From Enoplolaimus lenunculus (Eukaryota > Nematoda > Enoplea > Enoplida > Thoracostomopsidae), in the NCBI GenBank assembly GCA_030248215.1, contig JASANG010000718.1, forward strand, positions 1 through 64,000: a stretch of 64,000 nt of DNA, read 5' to 3'. Both the position numbers and the translations under genes were made by a program. Of this stretch, positions 41,538-55,800 are shown piece by piece. A model generated the notes under the pieces. It did no database searches. It worked only from the letters and a program-made list of their open reading frames with translations, and was not told the DNA's origin. Position 1 is the first letter of the stretch; every line of letters starts with the position of its first letter.

Positions 41538-44500
41538 CTGAAATTTTAAATATTCAAATTTCACTGACCAATTTCAAATATTCAAATTTCACTGACCAAT
41601 TTCAAATATTCAAATTTAACTGACAAATTTCAAATATTCAAATTCCATTGAGAAATTTCAACATACGTTTTTAGACATCAAGTTTGTCCGTTCCAATCAC
41701 GATAATGCGGCATTCAGTTTAATTTAAACGTAAAGGATCATAATGATAAATTTGAAATAAAACTAACATGCGAAACTTATAAAAGTTACCTTAATACAAT
41801 TTGTTTTAATCAGTGAGAATAATGTGTTGGCTGGTCGTCCCTTAAAGCCATATTCACACGTGCAAGTTTTTGCGAACTTGCACGCGCAAGTTTGGTCACA
41901 AGCAACAACTGGCACGCGCAAGTTTGGTCACAAGCAACAACTGGCACGCGCAAGTTTGGTCACAAGCAACAACTGGCACGCGCAAGTTTGGTCACAAGCA
42001 ACAACTGGCACGCGCAAGTTTGGTCACAAGCAACAACTGGCACGCGCAAGTTTGGTCACAAGCAACAACTTGCACGCGCAAGTTTGGCCACAAGCAACAA
42101 CTTGCACGCGCAAGTTTGGCCACAAAGCAGCTTTGAAGTTATTATTCACTGAAATTCATACTATTTAAATTTAATTCACACCTGTGAACGCAGTTACAAG
42201 TCGCTTGAGTTTCTTGCACCTGCAGTTTAATTGGTCAATCACAATGATGCTATGAAAATACTTGCAGCTGCAAATATTTCGTGCAAGTTGCAACTGCGAG
42301 TTCTCGCTGCAAAAACTAGCACGAGCGAATGAAGCTTTAATTAAACTTAGCTTTAGATTTAGATTTTAAATAAGGCTTCAAATCAGATTCAAACTGAAGA
42401 AAATGCATCTTTTATGAGCTTGGGTTTGGTTTATTTAACTGTGACGCCACAAGGAAACTGAATCAGAAAGAGAAACACTGAACATCTGTTTTGTAGTTTT
42501 CAAAAAACAATGTTTGAATTTGTGACTTAACAATAAAATCCAGGGCGTTCACGATTGGTGGACAGTCCGCAATCAGAAATAGTTAGCAGGGGAGGGGCGA
42601 GTAGAATTATTTTCAACGCGGCCAGGAAAATATTTTTGAACATAAGCTTGTTTTGAACCTGTGACGCTGTAGAACATTTCTGGACTGCTAGGCTGCCCCA
42701 CAGGTATAGATGACCATAGGAGATGCGGCGTCTCTACTCGTCTCCCCCGTTGCCACGGAAGCAGCACCTGACCCAAAACTGAAGAGAGCCACATATGCTT
42801 AGGTTTGGTTCATTGACTCTTGCCGCAATGTGCGCAAGAGCCATTAAATATACTAACTTTCTCCTGGACAGTAACCACATGTGCTTGGACACGCCATTGT
42901 CACAATCCATCGAACTGGTCTCTTCAAAGACGTACACAATTGAACGTCTGTAAACAAAAAATTATTCACCATTGTTAAAATGGCCACTGTTACTTTTAGG
43001 GACGTAACAGTAGATTAAGCGTATTCCTAAGCTTAAGCCTAAGCCTAAGCGTTGCAAAATATGTTTCTTAAGCCTACACCTAAACCTAAGCAAAAAATGT
43101 AATCTAGAATCTAAACCTACACTTTTATAGACCCACCAGAAACCTGGACATCTCTACCTGGGCCGTTAAACTCGACATGCAGATTCGTTGTCCAAAGTGT
43201 GAAGTATGATTTATTTGACTCCGATTGTGTTACAACCAGACCAACGAAATAAGCGTCCATATTCTCAATGCGTTTAGCACCTATCATCAGTTGGGTATAG
43301 GTCTTGTAGTTTTCGAACTTGTCAATTTTGGATGCGTTACATTTCGAGTTTTTGTAAACAAATTATAGCGGATTTTATACTCAGGTCAGACATTTTTGAT
43401 TTTCACCGATGACGTGAAACAATTATGGTGTGACGGTCAATGTAGAGATATTGTTTGTACACAAAATGATTTAGCTGTTCTTACTCAACTACATTTATCG
43501 GTTTAGTAAAATCTGTGCAATGAAACAACACCACAAGAACTCAAGAAATGTTAAATAATAACAATATACAGCTAGACCATGTATAAAACAGGGCCGGATC
43601 GTTTTCCGGAGCGGCTATAATAGAGTCAGTTTAAGCTTTAGACTAATTTTTGTTGCCTAGGCTTAGGCTTCGGCTTAGGAATAGGCTCGTCGATACGCTT
43701 AGGCGTAAACTTAGGCTTAGGATTAAACTTAGGCTTAGGCTTTAGACTTAAGAATATTATTATACTGCTGTTCCGGCCCTGATCTATACATGGGCCGAAC
43801 AGATGAAGAAATTAAACCTAGAACCTTTAGAACTAAGACCAATTCATTTACAATATGATTAATGTGTACAAAATAATTCACAACCTGGCGGTTTAGCAAT
43901 TTAGGCGATTTATTCGAGTTACACCAAAACAAGAACCAGGACGGCATCGATTTAAGTTAAACGACTCGTCGAGAGGAACCAAACACGCTTAAGAATACAA
44001 GTTAAAATTAAACAAAATGGCTTACCATCTTCGCATCCGCCGCATGGCCTTGCATCGACAGTCAGTCCGCAGCCAATAACCGTGCCGATCGCTCTGAAAA
44101 AAGTAATCATCATGGACATTTATAAACATTTAAAATCCGAGGAACATAAGGAATTTTTTGGGTACAGCATCATGATTATTCAGGGTTTGCACTATATACT
44201 GCCTAACCATTGGACAATGGCTAGTTTAGTGGACACAATCCCAAGTTTCCGTCGTGTCAATGTTTATGAGCAAACCCGAATGCAATAAAAATTAAACAAA
44301 GCAATAATAAATACAATATTGACACAACAGAAAATCAGCAGTTTTTTGTTCATTCAGTGCATAAAATGGTTTCTTTCATGAACGCTGCCCACATGCCAAA
44401 TTAGCCACACAGATCTTCTTGCGCAGATGCCTTAAAACAATCGTTTGTACAATTTTTCGCCTCAAATGTCTCCGGACCAGCTTACCCCCCATCAGCATCG

Positions 44501-47500
44501 TCACAACCGTCAGCATTTTCCGTTTCCGGCTGTCCAACAAATTTAGCATCCGGATCTTTGAATTTTGTAAATTCGTTCAGATTTTGATCTGCAGACTGTT
44601 GTATGGTACCTGAAAAATTGTAATTAAACTCAAACAGTGGTATATTATAATTCAACGATGCAATGTCCCAAAGTTAAAATAAATCGTTGCGTAGTAAATA
44701 TCATTTGGGTCTTCACAGCTAAATGAGTCTAAATTTGACAGTTTAGCGTTGCGTACTAAATATCATATGGGTGTTCACAGTTGAGACTCTAAATTTGACA
44801 GTTTGGCGTTGAATTTTAAAGCGTTTCGCCAAGCCAAGTGACCGTGGCCAAGCCAATATTCAGCGTTCGCTAACGTGTAATCCGGTCCAACCTCAGGCGG
44901 AGTCAACGTGCGTATAGGATAAATTCAAAAATATATCAAAGTTTAAAGGCTAAGAGTCTTTCATTGAAGGATCTGATAAAGTATGATGCCAAGCATTAGT
45001 GCCGATATTCTCAAATGTGTGCAGCGCCTATTTACCGTTTGGCAACATATCCTTGTCTGCCTGGAACTGGAAAATCGTCCAGTTCGAAATTGAGTACTCA
45101 TTTTGCATTTATGGTCTACATATTTGTAAATAGTCAGATTCGCAGCTGCAGCAGTTTTCTAGTTTGAAACGTTATCGCTAACTGACAGTATATACTATAT
45201 TCAGTCGACAATATGCGCTCAGGTTTTACCCGTGACTTATTTTTTGGCCACTTACCATCGGCGACCATCGACTCAAGTGTTTCGTAGTCACCTTTCGCGA
45301 GCGAATTCATTAGACCAAGATCAGTAAATCGTTTCAAGTCTTGCTAAGAAAATCGACTTATGTAAATATCAGGTGTGGACCGATTTTTTCGCGGGATTGC
45401 AATAGAATAATCTTACGCTAAAGACTAATTTATATTTGTTTAGGCTTAGACTTAATAGGTATATATGCTTATTTTTACGCTTAGGCTAAAGCTTAAGCTC
45501 ACAGATATTGTTATACTCCTGTTGCAAACCTGTTCGTTACATTGGCAAGAAAATTCAAAAATATATTTCCTGCCCCAAGTTGCACATGCCCCTGTTAGTC
45601 GATCTGAGTCTACTGGGTCAAACTGGAATATGTAGGGCCAGGTATGCTTGCATACAGATTCAGTTTAGCTATCCGAATACACACAGTTGTAATTTATTAT
45701 ACACTGTAAGCTCCAATGAGTTAATTAATTAACTCAGAAGGAAAGTTAGTTATTTCTTAGGTAACAATAGAAAATTTTAGTTCACTCTGAGTTTCGTTGA
45801 TTCTTACACTAAGTTGAGTTGACTCCGAAGAAGTTGATTAATTAAATCAGAATGAATTAAATCAACTCAGAATTCTGAGTTCTGACAGTCCTAACTCAGA
45901 CTGAGCGATACAACTCATTCTTGTAAGCATGTGAGACATGTTTGCCCGTTATGTGCATATGCAGTACAGTGCAGTGCATTGCATGTATGCTAGCTAGCAG
46001 CATACGGTCGACATATATAGTCGACAAAAATGCCTTTGGAGAGGCGGGCTACGTGGCGCAGTGGTAGAGTGCTCGCCTTAAGGATCCATAGGCTGAGAGT
46101 TCGATCCCCGCTGTAGCCCGCTTTTGCAGCTGCTTAGTAAACGGTCTGATGTCCATCAGATCTAACCTAGACTGACAATTTTGAGTTAAACTCAATTCAC
46201 TGGAATTTACAGTGTATTAATCAAACTTGAGACAAAACTGTGAAAAACAATTTTGAAATATTTCAACTTACATTAGGATCGAAGGAACGAGTAAATTTTA
46301 CTGTATTCGTATTCCGACCAAATTGTGCCTGTGACAGACATGCAGGCGACAAGTATCGACATACTGGAGTCAAATCTTGACATGAAGATTCTAAAATATC
46401 ACTTTCTACGGTCAATGTTACTTTAAGAGGTGTAACAATAGATTAAGCGTATTCCTAAGCCTAAGCCTAAGCCTAAGCAAAAAATGCAACCTAGAATCTA
46501 AACCTACTTGTGAGAAGTTCGGGATTTTGACTTAAGCCGGTATCCTGTATCGCCTGTTATGTTCTTTATCTCGATGTATGCGCATCGCTCTGATTTAGTA
46601 AAACGCGGCCGGTAAATGTTTATTATAAATCCCCAACCCGAAACCCGTATGACACAAAATACCCAAGATTAAGGCCAGCAAATTACAGGTTATGCAATTT
46701 AACTGGTAACCCGAGCCGAAATCCTTAAAGCCGACGTCTGAATCTAATTTAATCCAGCCACTGGCTTTACCGTATCCAATACTTTTGCCGTTTTCCAGAA
46801 TCCGTGCAATTCTAACCCCGTTAGAATTACACCCCGTTAAACCGTGTACTCTAACCCCGTTAGAGTTACACCAAATTTCCGACCAATCTAACCCCGTTAG
46901 ATTTGGCCCAGCCGTTGTAGAATAATAAATCTAACCCCGTTAGATTTATTAGACTACTTTTTCCCAGGTTTCCTTTAATACCCCAAGTTTCCTTTAACAC
47001 ATGCCACCAGTATTCTATACTGGGTAATACCGCGCCTTGCGCACCGCCAATTAACACCGTGATGCCGTAATTCCTTCACATCCTATGCCACCGTGACAAT
47101 TCCTAATTTAAATCAATTTGACCTTACTTATTAAAACTTCCGCTTTCAACGCCCAAACCGTAATTCAAGAAGAACAATGTACAAAACCGCTCACCGCCAA
47201 CCAAATAAAAATAACCACCGACTTGTAGAAAAGCAAATACCAAAACTGATTCCGGTCCTGGCTACCCATATCGGCATCTCGACCTCATTTGCATTTTTGC
47301 CGACACCCACAATTGGGTGTCCGCAATGCGGTTGAGGTCCAGAGCCGCACATCCGGTACTACAACAACAACAACAACAACAATACGCCGGAGACACTCAT
47401 AATAAAGCACCATATTGGTGCTGACATAGCCTAGCTATGTCGTTATCCGCAGATTAGGCCAACTAAATATGCGATACTAATCAATACCGTCATACGGCCA

Positions 47501-49830
47501 CGCAGGGCCCCAGGTAAGTTTACATTGCGGACGCAGCCGCCATAACATAGTTTTACAAATTTCTACGCCCTGTAGCAACGCCTAAGCCTAACTTAAGTTC
47601 TAAGAGAGACTAGGTGGAGCCAGGAACTCCCTTAAGGTGTGGTTTTGATATAGGGTTTTATTTTTAGTTTTAGTTTTTAGTTTGAAATAGGTTTAAGTGT
47701 GGCATAGCCACCTACACTACTCTTTTATGGATCGGCCAGAAACCTGGACGCCCCTTAAAGTAACATGGACTCTTTCTACGGTCAATGTTACTTTAAGAGG
47801 CGTAACAGTAGATTAAGCGTATTCCTAAGCTTAAGCCTATGCAAAAATTGCAATCTAGAATCTAAACCTACTCTTTTATGGATCGGCCAGAAACCTGGAC
47901 GCCCCTTAAAGTAACATGGACTCTTTCTACGGTCAATAATGCTATGAAATGGCCACTAGTTAAATTTGAACGTTTTGTTTTATATAATACGGATGCAGAA
48001 GATTTATGCGTACTGTTTAAATACTTCATGTGGGCAAATATCGACTCAGTTTTAGCTATGGTTAAATTCGGATGGGAAATCGAACAATGATTTTATTTTA
48101 AAAACAACGAACTTGTAGTGCCATTCAACTCACTTTAAATTCTACGGTCTGAAATATTTAACTCAAAGGAAAACTTAAAATTGTACCCTGAACTAAAACT
48201 TTAATAAAAGGGCAAAATCGTTGTAGCAACCCATCCTGACATAGGGTGTTGTTGACTCTGAGCAACTTAGCGCAATGTGTATACGTTAAAATAATGTACA
48301 GCGCGCACACTGTCTAACAAATAACAACACGTGTGAACAGCATACAATCTCCACAAGAAGTGAGAGCTCTCTCCAGCTCGAACGTCCAGCTCCAGTAAAT
48401 GAGCGTTAATGATGACCGCCTATCCTTCCAGCTTCCATGGTACAAAACGTAGCATAAAATAACATCTCAATCGAAATTAAAAATATTCATGTGAGAATAA
48501 ATAACTTAGGCTAAGAGTTTGAAAAATATTATTAACGTTATTATATTGGAAACAACTGTACAAAATGTTTTAATATTCAGCAATCGGCTCTCACAGCTGT
48601 ATCTGCATAAGGGTTGCGCTATACTTTTTTTGACGTGCGTCACCGTGCGGCTCCGTCCGTCACCGTGCGGCTCTGTCCGTCACCGTGCGGCTCTGTCCGT
48701 CACCGTGCGGCTCTGTCCGTCACCGTGCGGCTCCGTCCGTCACCGTGCGGCTCCGTCCGTCACCGTGCGGTATCGTGCGCAAATAACTCACGTACGATAA
48801 CGTATGGTGACGCACGGCGACGGACGTCAAGTATAGCGCAACTATAACAAATGAATTGATTACCCCAAATCTAACAGCCCTAATTGGAATAGACAACCTC
48901 TAGCTGTTGTACTTTTACAACGGAGAGATGTCCTACTTTTGTTGCTGTACGTTCTAAATACCTAAAAGACATAGCTAATATTTATACGTCATCATTGCTC
49001 AAATTTCATTATCTGTTTAAAACGATTTTCACCACAAACAACATATTTTTCCTTTCTCCGAACGCCACTAAATCTATTGTTATTTCGACGGCAGACCGCG
49101 GTGCTGATTTTCATAAAGTATTACCGTCCGGTAAAAAGAAAGTCCGAATCGAGCAGTCTCTAAAGACAGATACCCATTTTAAAATGAATTCTGCCAGGGG
49201 CCGTGTAGGTATATATCATACTAACACCTTCTAGCATAGAGTAGACTCTGAGCAACTCAGCGTAATGTGTATATAGCACAACAATGCACAATACACTGCG
49301 TATACCTATTACTACGCGTATACGTAGTATAAAATGTCCACAAGACATGAGAGCCCCGATCGCTCGAGCGTCAAGGTCCTATTGTTGAGAGGTGATGGTA
49401 AACGCTTCCCACTCCAGTTCCAAGTTTTGAATCGCAGCATAAATACAGGTTTCAGGTGAAATAGAAAATATTCATGTGAGAAAAGGTAATCGGATCATGA
49501 ACCAGCTTTCTCTAAGCTTTCGTACTACAGCGGTGAGTTTCATAAAATTCTGCAGTCCAGTAACGAGGAAGTCGTAATCGAGTTATCTCTAAACTTACGT
49601 GGTTTCACTTCTGGATCAGCCGTCACGGCATCTGTTTCCGTAGCTGTCTTGTCTGTTGTTGGTAATTGCGTCGTTGCAAATGTAGTAGTTGCCATTGGTT
49701 CTGTTGTTGCTATTGTTGTCGTTTTCGGAACTGTTGTTGCTAATGTTGTTGTCGCTGGCGTTGTTGTTGTTGTCGTCGTTGTCGTTGTTGTTGTCGTTGT
49801 CGTTGTTGTTGTTGTTGTCGTCGTCGTCGT

Positions 49831-49878
<48 letters not shown>

Positions 49879-52800
49879 CGTCGTCGTCGTTGTTGTTGTT
49901 GTTGTTGTCGTCGTTGTTGTTGTTGTTGTTGTTGTTGTTGTCGTCGTCGTTGTTGTTGTCGTTGTTGTCGTTGTTGTCGTAGTCGTTGTCGTTGTTGTTG
50001 TTGTTGTCGTTGTTGTGGTAGTGGTTGTTGTAGTAGTTGAAGTGGTCGTTGTTGCCTTCGTAGTTGTTGTTACTGCAACAGCAATATATCGGATTGATAG
50101 ATCGATCACATCTTGCTGGATAATAGCGTTTTGAACTTTATACTTCTTATGACAACATTAACGGCCCATGTAAAGATCAGGGGCGCAACGTTTTTCTGTG
50201 GGACTAGAAAAGAGTAAGCTTAAGCTTTAGACTATTTTTTGCTTGGCTTAGGCATATGCTTAGGCTTAGGAATATGCTCATTCTTACGCTTAGGCTTAGG
50301 CTTAGGCTTAGGTTTAGGTTTAGGCTTTTAGGCTTAGGAATAAGCTTATAATACTGTTCCACCGCTGTACTTTACATTGGCCACATTAGCATTAAAAACG
50401 ATAACTAACAGCAACCAGTGGAAAATGTGCCAAAATTTTGAAATCGAACTAAAAAATTAATAAAACTTCTATTAATGACCATTGTTTTTGAAATATATTA
50501 TTTGAAAACCAAATGCTGTTTAAGTTTTAAGCTAAACTTGTGTAACTTCCATACTTACAGTCTTTTGATCCACCCGATCCGCTGCCACCTTTGCCTTCGT
50601 TACCGCCGCTCCAGCCGGATCCACCAAAATACGATGTGTATTCGGCACCTGGTAATAGTGAGCAATCGCAAGAATAACAGTCAGCCCTTTTGAAAAAATT
50701 TTGGCACCACTAGAAAATTTTCAACCTTAGCTGTAAGTCAACGAAAAATCTTTATATGCCATTCCTGAAAATTTTTAGCTCACCCTAGCAAGGTGAGCTG
50801 GCTACGGGACTGAAGCCATTTTACGATAATTTAATAGCTATCTATCTCTGAAAATACGTTTTGAACGTTTTCCGTGCCATATCAAATCAAAGTGAATTAT
50901 TTTCCAGCAGCGCAACCAAAATTTCATTTCAAACGGGATATAATCTCGCATGTAAGAAACTATTTTACTTACAGGGATGCAAGTAAATAGGCCAATGTAA
51001 AGAACATAGGCGGAACTGTATTATAAGCATACACTGTAAATTTCAATGAGTTGATTAATTAACTCAGAGTGAGAATTAGTTATTTCTGGTTATTTCTGAG
51101 TTAATAAAAGCAAATAATAATTCAGTCTGAGCTGATTTAATTCTGAGTGAATTGATTAATTAACTCATAATGAGTTCAGTCAATTCAGAATGGTGAGTTC
51201 TCAAAGACCTATGTCAGAGCTCAGGCTTCTGAGTGGATTCAACTCACTCTGAGTTAAAATCAACTCACTGGAATTTACAGTGTATTCCTAAGCCTAAGCC
51301 TAAACCTATAAGCCTAAGCCAGGCAAAAAATAGTCTAAACGTTAAGCTTACTCTATTCTAGTCCCACAGAAAAACGTTCCGCCCCCGATATTTACATGAG
51401 CCGTAAATTTAAAGCGTATTTCGTGTTGTTTTTCATCTGTTCAAAAGTTTCAGTGGGGGTATATCACCGTTTTCACACCACCCCTGCTGAGAGTTATTCG
51501 AGTTCTTACTACTTTTTCACTGAAAACCACTAACGAATCGTACGGTAGAAATATACTTCATAAAAGGCACAATTAATAGATATCAGGCAAAATTGTTTTA
51601 GGAAAATCAAACAAACACATGGTATACTTGTCATTGCTCTTAGCACTAGTTTGCTTCCAGATTGAGCACAGATGGTACCGGTTCTTTTTGACATATCGGT
51701 AGATATTGCACTGCGAGGATATAGCTTGCGACCATTATAAATGCATGCTAAAAGTATAAAAACACTCAAATTTAGCATACTGTTGAAATCATAATGGCTC
51801 ACTTCTGCGATCATTACACCCAGTTGTGTTAGACCTTTTACATATAGCTGCTCAGACCGCTTTCCGAAACCGCTCTTTATCCTGCTTAATCTGGCACATG
51901 GGACCACGGGTGCCTCGGGTGTGAGCTGACACTCCTCGCCAAATGGGGGGTGGTACTCACACCCCTGAAACCCAATATAATCACGGGTAACCGCTGAAAT
52001 ATAGAACATATACGCAAAAAATTTATACTCTGGCTTAAATTGACCTTGTCTCTTATTTAACTGTTCTTTGCCTACTTCGAATCTGATTCCACAAGATTGG
52101 TAAAAAACGGAATTTTAGATTTTTCCCATTTTCGTATTAGCAGCTGTGACGTTTTACATCCCTAGAAAAAATCAAACCTGCCCGTCTATACAGTTTAGTT
52201 TGCGCTCCAAAAAAATTCTAAAAATTTTTTATTCTAAACTCTCGATAGTCTTGAAATGAGAATACAGAATGAATACAAATGCCAACATTTAAAAATAAGA
52301 GTCTTTTAAATACTGCATGAGCATTTAAATGAAAAAAAGATAATATTTTTATACCAACACTAACGGAAAAAATTATTAATGATATTTGGTACTGACATCT
52401 TGTAGACGTTGTTTGGCGTCTCCTTTTTAGAATAATTTATTCGATGAAGATTTTAAAACTATTCGCAATCTCACCTCGATAGACCCAAGCGACAAGTCCG
52501 TTTCGATCAACATTACAGCTTACATCGTATTTGCCTTCTACGATTGTTGTTTTACCAATATCATACTTTTGAACTCCGTTACTGCATTGCCATGCTAAAA
52601 GTGAAAAAATGCATACACTTTCTTAAAAACCTTGGCCCATTATTCTCAAATGCATATAGCACCTATCACCAGTTAGTAATATTTTTTAAAATTAACGAAC
52701 TGTAGCAATTACAAATCTCAAAATTTGCACAGAAGTAGAGTAAATGGAATGCAACATTTGTGCTTAATCTCAAACCTCATCATTCGCTGGTTCCAAAGTT

Positions 52801-55800
52801 ACAAGACCTGTCACCAACTGGTAAAAGGTGCTACACACGTTCGAGAATACGGATTCTACTCTGCCGTTGCATGTTGCAGCTGCAAATTTTATTTGCAAAA
52901 AGTTGCACGCGCGGGTTGCAGTTGTTGCACTAAATGTGCTTTGAACTGAACAAAACAATTAAATCCGCGGACGTCCAACGACGAATTAAGCCATAGTTTT
53001 CGTTGCAAAAACTTGCCAAATGTATAACTATGGCCAATATTCTCAAATGGGTATAGCACCTTATCACTAGTTAGCGACCTAAGCTAGCCTTGAACAAACG
53101 TTGGCGCGTAAGCGTAAGCTGGAACATAACCCTAAGTAATCCTATTAAGCCTAAGATTAAACCAATGTAATTCTAAACCTATATTTTAAGCCTAACCTTC
53201 CCAGTTTCCTAAGTCTCCGTATGCCAGTGAGCAAGCACCAATCATGGACTGCGATCGCTGTTAAATACAAAAAATCATGGCCAGTGTTACTTTTAAGGCC
53301 GTAACAGTAGATTAAGCGTATTCCTAAGCCTAAGCCTATGCCTAAGCGTTGCAAAAGACTACGCCTAATCCTAAGCCCAAGCCTAAGCAAAAAATGTAGT
53401 CTACAATTTAAGCCTACTCTTTTACAGACTCACGGAAAACCAGGACGGTCGTAAAAGTAACATGAGCCAAAATCATAATATCAAATTTTACTTGCTAATC
53501 TTTGCATTTTCCATCCACGACATTGAAACCAAATATTGTCAATTTTTGCAGCCTTATACAAATAGACTTGATATACTTGTCCTGTTGAACCAGTGTAGGC
53601 ACATCCTGAAAATATTAAACACAAATATTAATGAAGGAATATATTAATTAAATGTGACTGTTCAAACCGAAATCGTAGAAAGGTCCATTTACTTTCAGAA
53701 AGAAAAGAAAATGACTTTTCAAACGTGTGGGACAATATTCTCAAATGAATTTAACACCTAACACCAGTTAGCAACGCGTCGTCGGACTGGCGAACACGCT
53801 TGCAATTGCAAATTTCAAAATTGGTACAGTAGGAGTAAAAAATCATCAAATCCAACGGCTTTGCTGGATCTCAAAGATCTTCGTTATTACTCGTTCGAAA
53901 ATAAACCTGTCACCAACTGTTGATAGATGCTACACATATTTGAGAATACGGGTCCTAGCTATAGGGTTATATATATTATAACGAAATACTGACTTTGCTT
54001 CAAACATCATTTCTACCAAATGTTCTGTGAAAAGAAAACTATACACCTGCTTCACTACAAGCAACAAAACTAAACTTAACCAGCCAAACCTAAATTCACC
54101 TCCAAATCTGAGCGTTCCCCACCCGTCATCAAAACCTAAAGGATATTATCCTGGTTGCTATCTTTATCACGATAACTGACCCTGGGGCACCCCATGGGAA
54201 GGCACTGGGATGTCGTGCCTCCCAAATTTGGTTTGCGCGCCCCAACAATTATTCGGCGGACACCCCCTGAACTAACCTATTGCACCACTTCGGGCTTCCA
54301 AGTTATAAAACGTGCATTTGAATACATACTGTCGTTCTGACCAAACCTGATTTACTTTGTAGGTTTTAGAACGATCAAAGTATCCGGTACACGTGGTTGC
54401 TAAAAATCAAAAATGCATAATACAACAATGTGCAACTCTTGGGGTTCCGCATGATACAAAATGAACCACTGGGTGTTGCGGTTTTTGGCCGACTCCCGTT
54501 TATTTAGAACGGGCCGCTATCATGGGTGAATAGCCCTAAATTTAACTATAAGCAGATCATGTTTTTGATGCCATATACGTACAGTGCCATGGTTCGCACG
54601 AGTTGTACCCCGTTTAAATACGGGGTGTAAGTCAAAAACGCAACGCGCGCTGGGTACATTTTGTATCATGCAGAACCCGCTGAGTTGCATACTCTTGTAT
54701 CGTGCACTCTGGCTAAAATTAAGAAAATTTCCAAAAATAAATTTCTTGCTGAAAATGTTAAAATATGGATACGCGTGGTATTTATAAAGCTGCAAAGACA
54801 ATGATACTATGATACGCAACTTAAGAGTCATTTTATACTGTAGTGACCCGAATGAAACCCGAGGGGTAATAATAGACGGGTGTTTTCTATTTTGAGCCTG
54901 AACCAATACGAGTCTACATTCGTAATTAAAGTCGGTATGGATTGAAGCCACGAATCCTAATTAGAATAAGTAAATGTTAATAACCCTACTTAGAATGTGT
55001 ACATGGTTTATGGACCAAATAATGTTCAGAACAGAATGTAATCACTCAAAGTATACATTAGATATATTCATAGAAATTTATTGAAATTTTAAGAGTAGTT
55101 TTAGAGAATGGTATAAGTCAAAGACGGGTGGGGTTAAAATTACAGGTGTGGATTGGGAAATAAAGAAACAGTCCACAACAGGCCAGACACGGAAAGCATC
55201 CGGTGGCGAGGCAAAACAAATATCAGTCTCGTTTAGTTGGGAACACTTCTGTAGTTAACGGGTTAATAAGGTTTAACTTAGACGACGAAATACCTAAAAA
55301 TATTCAACTCAAATTAACAACTATGAACTAAGCTAGTTGAGTTGCGAAATGTTTTCCAAACTACTGCTGGTTTCGAAATGGCCCTAAGAACCCCAAAGAA
55401 TGGAATCTTTAATTCATGATTGGGCGTGGAACGACCAAAGGTTATCAGAAGTCGAAAATTGCAACCTAAATAGACTCCTACATGAGAAACGCCACCTCGG
55501 GGGGAACTCAACCCAACCTGAAAAACTTTTGGGCCCCGTAGAAAATTTTCAACCTTGCTTGTAACGCATTGAATACCTTTATATGCCCCTCGTAAAAATT
55601 TTAAAGCCCACCCCCAGAAAGGTGAGCTGGCTGAGGGCCTGCGCCTAAGAGTACAACTTAAATGACTCAGTAATGAGTAATCGTTGATTGGTGCGTAACC
55701 AAAATACGACGTACATTTCATTTTCGCCCAATAGGATCTTGTTCCGCTTTCTTGACACTGATACCAGACGCCGGAGTATAGTTCGGCGTGATATTGGACA

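Noticed and set aside
44082-44288. Plus-strand 68-codon ORF (KHLKSEEHKEFFGYSIMIIQ)
   Set aside because: Plausible-looking, but overlaps a gene 2 exon on the other strand and has no splice or repeat support; similar isolated ORFs at 23347, 35522 and 47878 were also left out.
48519-48847. Arg/Ser/Pro-rich ORFs of CGSVRHRAA repeats
   Set aside because: 20-bp tandem array inside a fold-back element.
49649-50134. Poly-Val plus-strand ORF (and the similar one at 10732-11004)
   Set aside because: Complement of the poly-Thr mucin exons, which have acceptor, donor, phase and paralogue support on the minus strand.
51850-52009. Open frame upstream of gene 2 module 9 (GCEYHPPFGEECQLTPEA)
   Set aside because: No counterpart in gene 1, and including it would break the phase-1 module chain. 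It looks like intron with a short GGTGTGAG/CTCACACC hairpin.
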